Positions 6,712-13,060 of a stretch of DNA of 33,106 nucleotides are shown in pieces; position 1 is the stretch's first letter; each line of letters begins with the position of its first letter. Made by a program: the position numbers and the translations under genes. The DNA lies in the NCBI GenBank assembly GCA_002298165.1, contig DBMI01000005.1, positions 1-33,106 of the forward strand, given 5' to 3'. The notes beneath the pieces were generated by a model. The model made no database searches and was not told where the DNA came from. It was given only the letters and a program-made list of their open reading frames with translations. This DNA is from Desulfarculales bacterium UBA702 (GTDB lineage Bacteria; Desulfobacterota; Syntrophobacteria; Syntrophobacterales; Syntrophobacteraceae).

Positions 6712-8752
6712 CGCAATTGCCGACCGCTCCAGTGAATTCAAAGAAATCTATGTCCAGTATTTAGGAGAACCGGGCTGCCCAAGTACTTCCTATGCCAACG
6801 GATATGATGGCACCTACGACTGGGACCGCCAGTTAGAAACCCTACCTGTGAAGGATAAGATAAGGCTGCTTGTCGAGAGTGGTGAGAATGTCGGCAAGCG
6901 CTCGGAAGTTATCATGTCGGTAGTGAACGCACTTGTCCGAGCCGGGATAAAAAGAGCTGACATTTTCCATATTTTTGAGAATTACCCAATTGGGGAAAAG
7001 TGGCGCAGGCAACACCGAAGCAAGGTTAAGTGGCTCGACAAACATATTGATAAAGTCCACAGCAAAAACGCTCCAGCAAAAAAGTCCACCGACCAAAACC
7101 ACCAGGCCGAGAAACCCCGGCGGGATTACCCATTAACCGATACAGGAGCCGCCGAACGATTCGCCGATGAGCACCGGGAATATGTACGGTATTGCCCGCA
7201 GCAGAGGTTATGGCTAGTCAACCAAGGAGCTATTTGGAAGCCGGACGAATCAGGCCAGTATATCTATCAGTGCGGGAAAACCACTGCCCGCCAACTCTAT
7301 GCCCAAGCCAGCACCATTTCAGATGATGTTCTCCGGAAAAGTCTTGTTAAGTACGCACTCTCTCTAGAATCAAAAACCAAGATGGAATCAATGCTTTTTT
7401 TGGCGGGCAAAGAGCCGGGAATGTCGATTAGCCTATCAGAACTGGACGCCGACGATTGGCTATTTAATTGTCAAAACGGGACTATCAATCTACGAACTGG
7501 CGACGTTTACAAGCACAGGGCAAGTGATTTTATAACCCGGTATGCACCGGTGGATATTAACCCAAAGGCAACCTGCCCGACTTGGTACAATTTCCTTAAC
7601 CGAACCACCAATGGAAATGACAATCTTATCCAATTCCTCAAGCGAGTAGTCGGGTACTGCCTAACCGGGGATACCAGGGAGCAATGCCTTTTCTTCCTCT
7701 ATGGAATCGGCGCAAACGGCAAGTCAACCTTCCTTGAAGCTGTACGTTCTATGCTCGGGGATTATTCAAAGCAAGCGGACTTTTCCACTTTTCTGGTGCG
7801 CCAAAATGATGGAATCAGGAATGACTTGGCAGCACTTAAGGGTAGCCGGTTTGTATGCGGTATCGAAGTTGATTCTGGCAAAAAACTGGCCGAAGCCTTA
7901 GTGAAGCAGATAACCGGCCAGGACACCATAACCGCCCGCTTTCTCCATAGGGAATTTTTCGAGTTTAAGCCCACATTCAAGCTCTTCCTTGCAGCCAATC
8001 ACAAACCGACAATAAAAGGGACCGATTACGCAATTTGGCGGCGAATCCGGCTAATTCCCTTCACTGTAACAATCCCCGAAAAAGAGCGCGACCAAGACCT
8101 ACCGAATAAGCTGCGACGCGAGTTACCGGGAATTCTTAATTGGGCAATCGAAGGTTGCTATGAGTGGCAGCAAAACGGACTAGGCATTCCGGATGAAGTA
8201 CGAGCCGCGACGGAAGAGTATCGGGAAGAAATGGACATTCTTGGCGGGTTCCTATCCGACCATTGCATTCTTGAACCCGAGCTTATGGTGAAGTCGAAAG
8301 ACCTTTTTGAAAAATACGAGGAATGGTGCCGGGCCAATGATGAGGAACCAATAAAGAAGCGTACATTTGGGCTAAAGCTCAAGGAACGCGGGCTAAAAGA
8401 TCACAGGATAGGGGTTCGGCAGGACCGGGGTTGGTTGGGAATTGGGTTACAGACGCAACCACCTGACAGACACAACCAGACGCAAGTTTCGGTATTTTCT
8501 ATACGAGAAAATAATTTATCTGAAAAAAGCCTAGAATTGCGTCTGAATGCGTCTGGTGAATTCAATGCGTCTGGAAATGAAATCGGGGAAGTAGTCTGCT
8601 CAGCCTGTGCCAATTTCACGCCTAACCCAATAAATCCGAGCCTTGAGGGGCATTGTATCGGGATTCCGCCAGACGAGGACCCAGCGAGGTATCCCTATCT
8701 GAAGGTGGATTGTCCTGAATTCAGGGAAAGAGAAGTCGCATGTGCTCAATGA
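6704..8752 (+). CDS. P4-family replicative helicase (D5-type), C-terminal half of prim-pol
   Basis: This 682-aa protein is a superfamily 3 AAA+ helicase of the P4/D5 type. The N-terminal 130 residues (starting SAIADRSSEFKEIYVQYLGE) continue the primase of the preceding frame. A D5_N-like region follows. The Walker A motif GIGANGKST is at residues 334-342, the sensor LAANHKP near 430, and the arginine-finger segment YAIWRRIRLIPF near 445. A winged-helix-like domain follows. The last 50 residues add a CxxC...C...C segment (CSACANFTPNP...HCIGI...DCPEF) that looks metal-binding. The start has GGGGAAG six bases upstream. The gene contains iteron-like repeats at 8476-8574. Confidence 0.9.
   Translation: MYSAIADRSSEFKEIYVQYLGEPGCPSTSYANGYDGTYDWDRQLETLPVKDKIRLLVESGENVGKRSEVIMSVVNALVRAGIKRADIFHIFENYPIGEKWRRQHRSKVKWLDKHIDKVHSKNAPAKKSTDQNHQAEKPRRDYPLTDTGAAERFADEHREYVRYCPQQRLWLVNQGAIWKPDESGQYIYQCGKTTARQLYAQASTISDDVLRKSLVKYALSLESKTKMESMLFLAGKEPGMSISLSELDADDWLFNCQNGTINLRTGDVYKHRASDFITRYAPVDINPKATCPTWYNFLNRTTNGNDNLIQFLKRVVGYCLTGDTREQCLFFLYGIGANGKSTFLEAVRSMLGDYSKQADFSTFLVRQNDGIRNDLAALKGSRFVCGIEVDSGKKLAEALVKQITGQDTITARFLHREFFEFKPTFKLFLAANHKPTIKGTDYAIWRRIRLIPFTVTIPEKERDQDLPNKLRRELPGILNWAIEGCYEWQQNGLGIPDEVRAATEEYREEMDILGGFLSDHCILEPELMVKSKDLFEKYEEWCRANDEEPIKKRTFGLKLKERGLKDHRIGVRQDRGWLGIGLQTQPPDRHNQTQVSVFSIRENNLSEKSLELRLNASGEFNASGNEIGEVVCSACANFTPNPINPSLEGHCIGIPPDEDPARYPYLKVDCPEFREREVACAQ
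8476..8574. other. ori: Candidate replication origin: iteron-like repeats inside the helicase gene
   Basis: TGCGTCTGG/A occurs three times in direct orientation (8538-8546, 8548-8556, 8566-8574) and once inverted (CCAGACGCA, 8476-8484). Between them lies an AT-rich stretch (8493-8537) holding an 8-bp inverted repeat (TATTTTCT at 8493-8500 with AGAAAATA at 8506-8513). The region encodes a poorly constrained linker after the helicase core. P4-type replication proteins are known to bind iterons at their own origin, so an origin is a reasonable inference. No binding data are implied. Confidence 0.45.
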
Positions 8753-8931
8753 AATTTATGGGAATGCACAGGTCTAGCCTGATGGCGCATATGGCCGAAT
8801 CGCGGGACTCAAAAACGAGGCTCAGAAGGGTGCCCACAAACATTCTTATAAAGGGAACCTATCCTGAGAATCGGGCCGCTGCCGATGAACGGCGGGATAC
8901 CACACGAGACAAGGGGATCATCCGAAGATGA
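8740..8931 (+). CDS. Possible small basic protein, 63 aa
   Basis: This open frame overlaps the end of the helicase gene by 13 bp and the start of the next gene by 4 bp, so it would complete a tightly coupled operon. An AAAGAGAAG stretch precedes the ATG. The product is very basic and Met-rich at its N-terminus, with no recognisable domain. The close packing is its main support; it could also be chance, given several alternative starts. Confidence 0.35.
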   Translation: MCSMKFMGMHRSSLMAHMAESRDSKTRLRRVPTNILIKGTYPENRAAADERRDTTRDKGIIRR

Positions 8932-9134
8932 GCAAGAGCGGAACAGGCAACGGAAGTCTGAAGCGACTGCTAACGGTCCAGGAAGCCGCAACCTATCTCG
9001 GCATTTCACCGGGTCATCTTTACAACGCAATCTCCACCGGAGCAAAGAAGCCATTCCCGGTAAGACCGAAGAGGGTAGGCGGGGCAGTCCGATTCGACAT
9101 TCGGGAACTTGATCGGTACATCGAGGGACTATAA
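8928..9134 (+). CDS. Excisionase-like HTH (MerR/HTH_17 type) protein, 68 aa
   Basis: The core LLTVQEAATYLGISPGHLYNAI (residues about 14-35, here the recognition-helix part) and the following VRPKRVGGAVRFDIRELDRYIEGL are the classic winged HTH_17/excisionase fold of about 55 residues. Such proteins act as recombination directionality factors or as small activators in satellites of the P4/PICI kind. A pair of GGTAAC repeats related to the attachment-arm repeats lies 65-85 bp downstream, which supports a link to excision but does not prove it. Confidence 0.75.
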   Translation: MSKSGTGNGSLKRLLTVQEAATYLGISPGHLYNAISTGAKKPFPVRPKRVGGAVRFDIRELDRYIEGL

Positions 9135-9353
9135 ACCCGCTAGAATGCATATCTAGTGCGAGTCCTGTAAAGCCGTGTCTGAAGCCGTATGACAGACGTT
9201 AGGGTAACAGGAAGGTAACACATCCATGGGTCATTTTAGTTCAATCTCATCAGTTCTCAAGGGCAGTCCGAGGCCGGTAGAAGTCCGCACTCAGGGAAAG
9301 GCGAACCCTCGGAAACTCCCGCGTGCGTAGAATGCCGACATGAGTAGCGAAAC
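9135..9353 (+). other. Noncoding region with GGTAAC repeats and a 23S rRNA-like segment
   Basis: No gene is seen in these 219 bp. AGGGTAAC (9201-9208) and AAGGTAAC (9212-9219) resemble the arm-type repeats at the element ends. A near-palindrome, CTAGAATGCATATCTAG, lies near 9140-9157. CCGAGG near 9268 can pair with CCTCGG near 9308, enclosing a region that could fold as RNA. The last 25 bases before the next gene (about 9330-9353) closely resemble a conserved stretch of bacterial 23S rRNA, recalled from memory. A structured leader or regulatory RNA is possible. Confidence 0.35.
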
Positions 9354-9827
9354 ATGACGTTCTTAATCGACACCCGAGAACAAGCTCCCTACACCTTCGA
9401 GCGCTTCAATGTGGAAATCGTGCGGGCCACCTTGCCTGTGGGCGACTACAGCCTGCCTGGATTCGAGGACAAGGTTGCTATAGAGCGCAAGGAACTAAAC
9501 GACTTGATAGCCTGCCTGATGAACGGCAACCGGGAGCGATTCGAGCGGGAGTTAGCCAAAGCGCGGCACTACGAGCTGTTCGCAGTGGTAGTCGAGGGAA
9601 GCCTTAGCGATATCAGCAAAGGTGAATATCGAAGCGAGATGAAGCCGCATGCAGCCCTTCAGAGCATTATCACCTTCCAGGTGCGTTATAGGGTGCCGTT
9701 CGTGTGGGCGGGCAATCGGGCTGGGGCGGAATATGTCACACACTGGATGCTCGAAAAGTATCTGGCGGAAATCGAGAAGCGCTTCAAGGCAGCAACCCAG
9801 TTAACTCTCACAAGAAAGGCTGAATGA
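9354..9827 (+). CDS. ERCC4-domain (XPF/MUS81-type) nuclease, 157 aa
   Basis: The protein is essentially a single ERCC4 nuclease domain. The signature residues are present: DTRE at 6-9, GDYS at 30-33, and the core ERK-x3-D at 44-50 (IERKELNDL). This family cuts branched or structured DNA. In phages and satellites, stand-alone copies are thought to act in replication or recombination intermediates. It sits between the excisionase-like gene and the tail-fibre gene, and its stop is one base before the next start (TGACATG). The ribosome site is weak; a five-codon upstream frame ends in an ATGA overlap with its start. Confidence 0.88.
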   Translation: MTFLIDTREQAPYTFERFNVEIVRATLPVGDYSLPGFEDKVAIERKELNDLIACLMNGNRERFERELAKARHYELFAVVVEGSLSDISKGEYRSEMKPHAALQSIITFQVRYRVPFVWAGNRAGAEYVTHWMLEKYLAEIEKRFKAATQLTLTRKAE

Positions 9828-9828
9828 C

Positions 9829-10314
9829 ATGGATCTAAAACCACCGGGAGGTTTGACTACAATCCCCGCAATAAGCGCCTGGATAACAGACGCGTACTAC
9901 AAAATTCGAAGCCACGCCAATAGCCATGGGGCAGGTAAATCCGACTCAATAATGGATCTGGTATGGCCCATTGGCTCCATCTATCAGTCCGTAAACGATA
10001 CCAACCCCGGAACACTTTTCGGCGGAACATGGGCCGCATTCGGTTCGGGCAAAGTCTTGATCGGTGTGGACACGGGCGACGCAAACTTTAACGCGGTGGA
10101 GAAAACTGGCGGGAATTTTTCTCACAAGCACACGGTTGATCCTCCATCCACCAACACCGGGGCACCCAGCAGCACGGGCTTGGCGTCGGCAGGCATTTAC
10201 GGGGTGGGTTTATCCGACCATGCACATGCTGTTGATATCGCGCCGTTCAACTCCGGGACAACTATAGATATCCCAACTTACATAACCGTTTACCGGTGGA
10301 AAAGGACAGCTTAA
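9829..10314 (+). CDS. Tail-fibre / baseplate tip-like protein, 161 aa
   Basis: Residues about 42-95 (DLVWPIGSIYQSVNDTNPGT, then LFGGTWAAFGSGKVLIGVDTGD) and the final YITVYRWKRTA match the phage baseplate/tail-collar-type C-terminal domain, with a His-rich middle (FSHKHTV, SDHAHAVDIA). Proteins with this end sit at the tail tip and help bind the host surface. The short length suggests only a distal adaptor. The next gene encodes a fibre-assembly chaperone-like protein. Keeping a receptor-binding module without any tail tube genes is unusual. Confidence 0.8.
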   Translation: MDLKPPGGLTTIPAISAWITDAYYKIRSHANSHGAGKSDSIMDLVWPIGSIYQSVNDTNPGTLFGGTWAAFGSGKVLIGVDTGDANFNAVEKTGGNFSHKHTVDPPSTNTGAPSSTGLASAGIYGVGLSDHAHAVDIAPFNSGTTIDIPTYITVYRWKRTA

Positions 10315-10551
10315 ATGGATGCATGGGAAATTCTTCGATTGAGGCGTAACGCTATTTTGGCGGTAACAGACAGGAGTCAGTTGCTCGACTCGGATAGTGA
10401 AAAGAGAGCAGCATTAGGCGCTTATCGCCAAGCACTTAGAGATCTTCCCGAAAACACGGAAGACCCGGAAAGCCCATCGTGGCCCGAAATCCCGGAATGC
10501 GACGAAAGTATCAGGCAAGGTATTGAGTTGGTGATAGCAGCCTCTCTGTAA
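10315..10551 (+). CDS. Tail-fibre assembly chaperone-like protein, 78 aa
   Basis: The pattern RRNAILAVTDRSQL...AALGAYRQALRDLPENTEDPESPSWPEIP is characteristic of the C-terminal part of phage tail-fibre assembly (TAC-like) proteins, usually written as LLaaTDWtqlpD...AyRqaLRDlpe. Such chaperones help trimerise or mount the fibre. The start codon directly follows the stop of the fibre gene, as expected for a fibre-chaperone pair. Confidence 0.7.
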   Translation: MDAWEILRLRRNAILAVTDRSQLLDSDSEKRAALGAYRQALRDLPENTEDPESPSWPEIPECDESIRQGIELVIAASL

Positions 10552-10577
10552 TCAGGCGAAGTCGAAGGACAGCATAG

Positions 10578-10850
10578 ATGAACATCCACAATCAGGCAAA
10601 GAGCGGGATCGCGTACCAGCTTCCCGAAAGCATCAAGGTTGAGCGCTTGGCGGAACTGACGCGAGAGCATACGCTTTTCTGTTCTTCGTGTGGACTGGAA
10701 ATTCCGGTTTTCGTTCCGCTCGAAAGCTCGAACCTGATTTCGACCACCGTCCATTTCCACTGTTTGGTCTGCACATGCAAAATAACCAGGGAAAGAGAAC
10801 CCGGCTATTCATTCGGCAAGTACATCAAGTTCGCTGCTTTGGGAGACTAA
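10578..10850 (+). CDS. Small protein with zinc-ribbon-like cysteines, 90 aa
   Basis: Not recognised by family. Two pairs of potential metal ligands are visible: CSSC at about residues 35-38 and HFHCLVCTC at about 59-67. AAGGA lies upstream of the ATG. It sits between the fibre chaperone and the terminase-like gene, in the same orientation and close spacing, so it belongs to the virion-gene operon. Confidence 0.65.
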   Translation: MNIHNQAKSGIAYQLPESIKVERLAELTREHTLFCSSCGLEIPVFVPLESSNLISTTVHFHCLVCTCKITREREPGYSFGKYIKFAALGD

Positions 10851-10854
10851 AGTG

Positions 10855-11379
10855 ATGGCTCAGAAATCTTTATATACCCCGGAACTCTTCGAGGAAGTCT
10901 GTGCCCGCTATGAGACAGGTACGCCGTTGGTGAAAGTATGCAAAGAAATGAGAATCCCGCGCAGCTCTTTTCAAACATGGATTTACAAGGACGAGGCGCA
11001 CGAAGAGCGGTTCAGAAGAGCAAAAAAGAGCGCTGCGCTGATGATCTTTGAGGAAGCCAAGGAAATCCTGGACAAGCTGAAGGACTTCGCAAAGCCCAAG
11101 GATTTGGACGCAAAAGCCTATTCCGCTTGGGTTCGCGCACAAGAAGTATCTGCAACCGGAAAGATGAAAATTGCTGCCGTCCAAGATCCCGACTACAGCG
11201 AGAAGCACCATGTCATTACACAAAGCGAAAATGTCGTCTATGTCGTTTCATTCGGCAGCCAGGGCGACCAGCAGAACATAGTCGATGTGAAGGCAACTCA
11301 GCCAAAGTTGAAGGGCAACGCTAAACGTGCGGCGCTGCCCGCACCCGAAAACCAAACAACCGAAAGGACAAATGAATGA
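10855..11379 (+). CDS. Small terminase subunit-like DNA-binding protein, 174 aa
   Basis: The N-terminus (YTPELFEEVCARYETGTPLVKVCKEMRIPRSSFQTWIYKDE, residues about 6-46, only partly quoted elsewhere) is the helix-turn-helix pattern of phage small terminase subunits of the terminase-like HTH family. The middle is helical (AALMIFEEAKEILDKL), and YSAWVRAQEVSATGKMKIAAVQDPDYSEKH is also typical of the family. Such proteins recognise packaging sites. No large terminase follows, so if functional it would have to work with a helper's motor, as in satellites that redirect packaging. An in-frame GTG at 10852 is an alternative start. The gene overlaps the next by 4 bp. Confidence 0.7.
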   Translation: MAQKSLYTPELFEEVCARYETGTPLVKVCKEMRIPRSSFQTWIYKDEAHEERFRRAKKSAALMIFEEAKEILDKLKDFAKPKDLDAKAYSAWVRAQEVSATGKMKIAAVQDPDYSEKHHVITQSENVVYVVSFGSQGDQQNIVDVKATQPKLKGNAKRAALPAPENQTTERTNE

Positions 11380-11630
11380 TTCTTAATTTCCATGAACGCG
11401 ACAATAGTCGAGGTTTTGCCCAGCCGAAAATTAGCTGCCCGATATGCGGGATTTTCGCTAACAAGATCGAGCAGGTATCCAACAATGAAGTGGATTACAC
11501 CGGGCGGGTTGTGAAAGTGTTTTTGACCTGCAAGGAAGGGCATAACTGGACCTTAACTCTCATGCAGGAAATTGCCAAAAGAGACAATCACCTGAGGGCG
11601 GCAATCAGCGGAGGATGGGAAGGGAAGTAG
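11376..11630 (+). CDS. Small protein with CxxC...CxxGH motif, 84 aa
   Basis: The family is not recognised. CPIC (about residues 21-24) and CKEGH (about 52-56) could form a zinc ribbon. The start overlaps the stop of the terminase-like gene (ATGA), so it is translationally coupled to it. A perfect 7-bp inverted repeat (CGCGTTT/AAACGCG, 11647-11661) follows the gene without a T-run. Confidence 0.65.
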   Translation: MILNFHERDNSRGFAQPKISCPICGIFANKIEQVSNNEVDYTGRVVKVFLTCKEGHNWTLTLMQEIAKRDNHLRAAISGGWEGK

Positions 11631-11693
11631 TTAGTGAACCGGCGTTCGCGTTTCAAACGCGATTCTTTGACTTCTAAAAAAAGGAAAAATTAA

Positions 11694-12074
11694 ATGGCTA
11701 ATGAACCATTGACCGTTGAGCAATCTCTTACGGCGAGATACGCCGATGCGAGAGACCAGATTCTCGAAAGTGAATTTGAACTAGCGGAAAGCTTACCAGA
11801 TGCCCGCGCCTTTTGCGACGCTGCCGCTCGAACCATCGCCCAGGAGCAAATGGCGAAATATGGCACTCTTCAGCTCGCACCCCGCGAGATAGCGAAGATG
11901 GCAAGCCAGCGTTTTCGGGAGCGATTTTTTGAAAAGCCTAGTGAGGAAGCAAAACAAGCCACTCCCGCAAAGACAGAAAGCTCCGGGACTGACTTCCAGC
12001 CGGAAACGAACGAGCAATATGCGGCGAGGCTCAGGGCCAAACAGCAACAGTTGCGGAGTTGTCGGCCCCGCTAA
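11694..12074 (+). CDS. Hypothetical protein, 126 aa, virion block
   Basis: This helical, charged protein has Ala/Glu-rich segments and a low-complexity C-terminus (KQATPAKTESSGTDFQPETN). It has no known domain. An AAGGAAA ribosome site precedes the ATG. Position and style suggest a small virion or scaffold-type protein co-expressed with the two larger genes downstream; this is inference from context only. Confidence 0.6.
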   Translation: MANEPLTVEQSLTARYADARDQILESEFELAESLPDARAFCDAAARTIAQEQMAKYGTLQLAPREIAKMASQRFRERFFEKPSEEAKQATPAKTESSGTDFQPETNEQYAARLRAKQQQLRSCRPR

Positions 12075-12095
12075 CCAAAGGAAGGAGTTTGAAAA

Positions 12096-13058
12096 ATGGA
12101 AGGAATTCTCCCTTTTCAGGCACCAAAACCGCAGGTGATTCAGGCCCCCGTTGTAAGGAGCCCTTGGGAAAGCGTTGTCCCAAATCTCCTGCAAACGATT
12201 GTCGGCGAGACAATCTTGAGCAAGATCAAGGGAAATCTCCTGGATAAGCAGCGGGAACAACAACAGGCGTTTGAGAAAGAAAAGCTCGGGATCGAACAGT
12301 CAAACATGATGGACCGCATCTTCGCCCAAGCCGGATATGAAAAGAACGCCGAAGGACAATGGCAGAAACCGCAATTCCAGATACAGCAAGACCCCGGCTC
12401 AGGTTATCTGACATGGCAACACGGCACCCGCTCAGGTGTGCTTGAGCCAATGGCGCGAAATCTCCAAACCATGAACATTCCAGGGACACAGAAGGCTATC
12501 GTCAAATGGGGCAAGGATTCGCACGTTATTGACCAATCCCTTCCCTTTGATGAGAAGAGCGGCCCTCAGTACGGGCAAGTCGGAAGCACCGGCGCATACT
12601 GGATCAGGACAGGCCCAAACAGCATTGATGTGATGAAACCTACTCAGAACGAACCTTCGAAGGAATTCCACCGCATAGCTGACCAGAACAGCCCGACCGG
12701 ATTTTCATATAGGGATTATAGCGGACGTACTATCCAAGGCGCAGTTCCCCCGGCTGAGGCGGGCAACTTGACTGAAGGCACGGCATTGAATCAGCTAAAC
12801 CTTATCGCAGGCGCAGATCCTGAGAAGTACAACAAATACGTGCAGGAATTCAAAACCAACCAAACCAAGGGGTTGAATATCTCGAATGCTTTCAGCAATA
12901 CACTGAACACCATCGGAACCGAGCAGCGCAGTCAGAGATTGACCGAAGCGGGAACCAAGTACACCAGCCCCGACGCAATCAAGAAAGCATTTCAGAAGGG
13001 CGAGCTTGACCAGGACACCGCTACCAGCCTCTTGCGGGCGAATCATGGATACCAGTAA
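12096..13058 (+). CDS. Hypothetical virion-internal-type protein, 320 aa
   Basis: The family is not recognised. The N-terminal 75 residues are amphipathic and coiled-coil-like (QREQQQAFEKEKLGIEQSN). The middle is rich in Gly, Gln and Thr with beta-like repeats (GQVGSTGAYWIRTGPNS). The C-terminus is helical (PDAIKKAFQKGELDQDTATSLL). It lies directly upstream of the giant peptidase-LPD38 protein, with a 2-bp gap. That arrangement resembles the small-then-giant internal protein pairs of podovirus-like phages. A role in DNA ejection is plausible but unproved. Confidence 0.65.
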   Translation: MEGILPFQAPKPQVIQAPVVRSPWESVVPNLLQTIVGETILSKIKGNLLDKQREQQQAFEKEKLGIEQSNMMDRIFAQAGYEKNAEGQWQKPQFQIQQDPGSGYLTWQHGTRSGVLEPMARNLQTMNIPGTQKAIVKWGKDSHVIDQSLPFDEKSGPQYGQVGSTGAYWIRTGPNSIDVMKPTQNEPSKEFHRIADQNSPTGFSYRDYSGRTIQGAVPPAEAGNLTEGTALNQLNLIAGADPEKYNKYVQEFKTNQTKGLNISNAFSNTLNTIGTEQRSQRLTEAGTKYTSPDAIKKAFQKGELDQDTATSLLRANHGYQ

Positions 13059-13060
13059 AG

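Noticed and set aside
9135..9353. A group I or II intron in the noncoding stretch
   Set aside because: I could not find a convincing domain V or P7-like core; short pairings only.
11647..11661. A 7-bp inverted repeat as a terminator
   Set aside because: No T-run follows, the loop is one base, and the operon appears to continue downstream.
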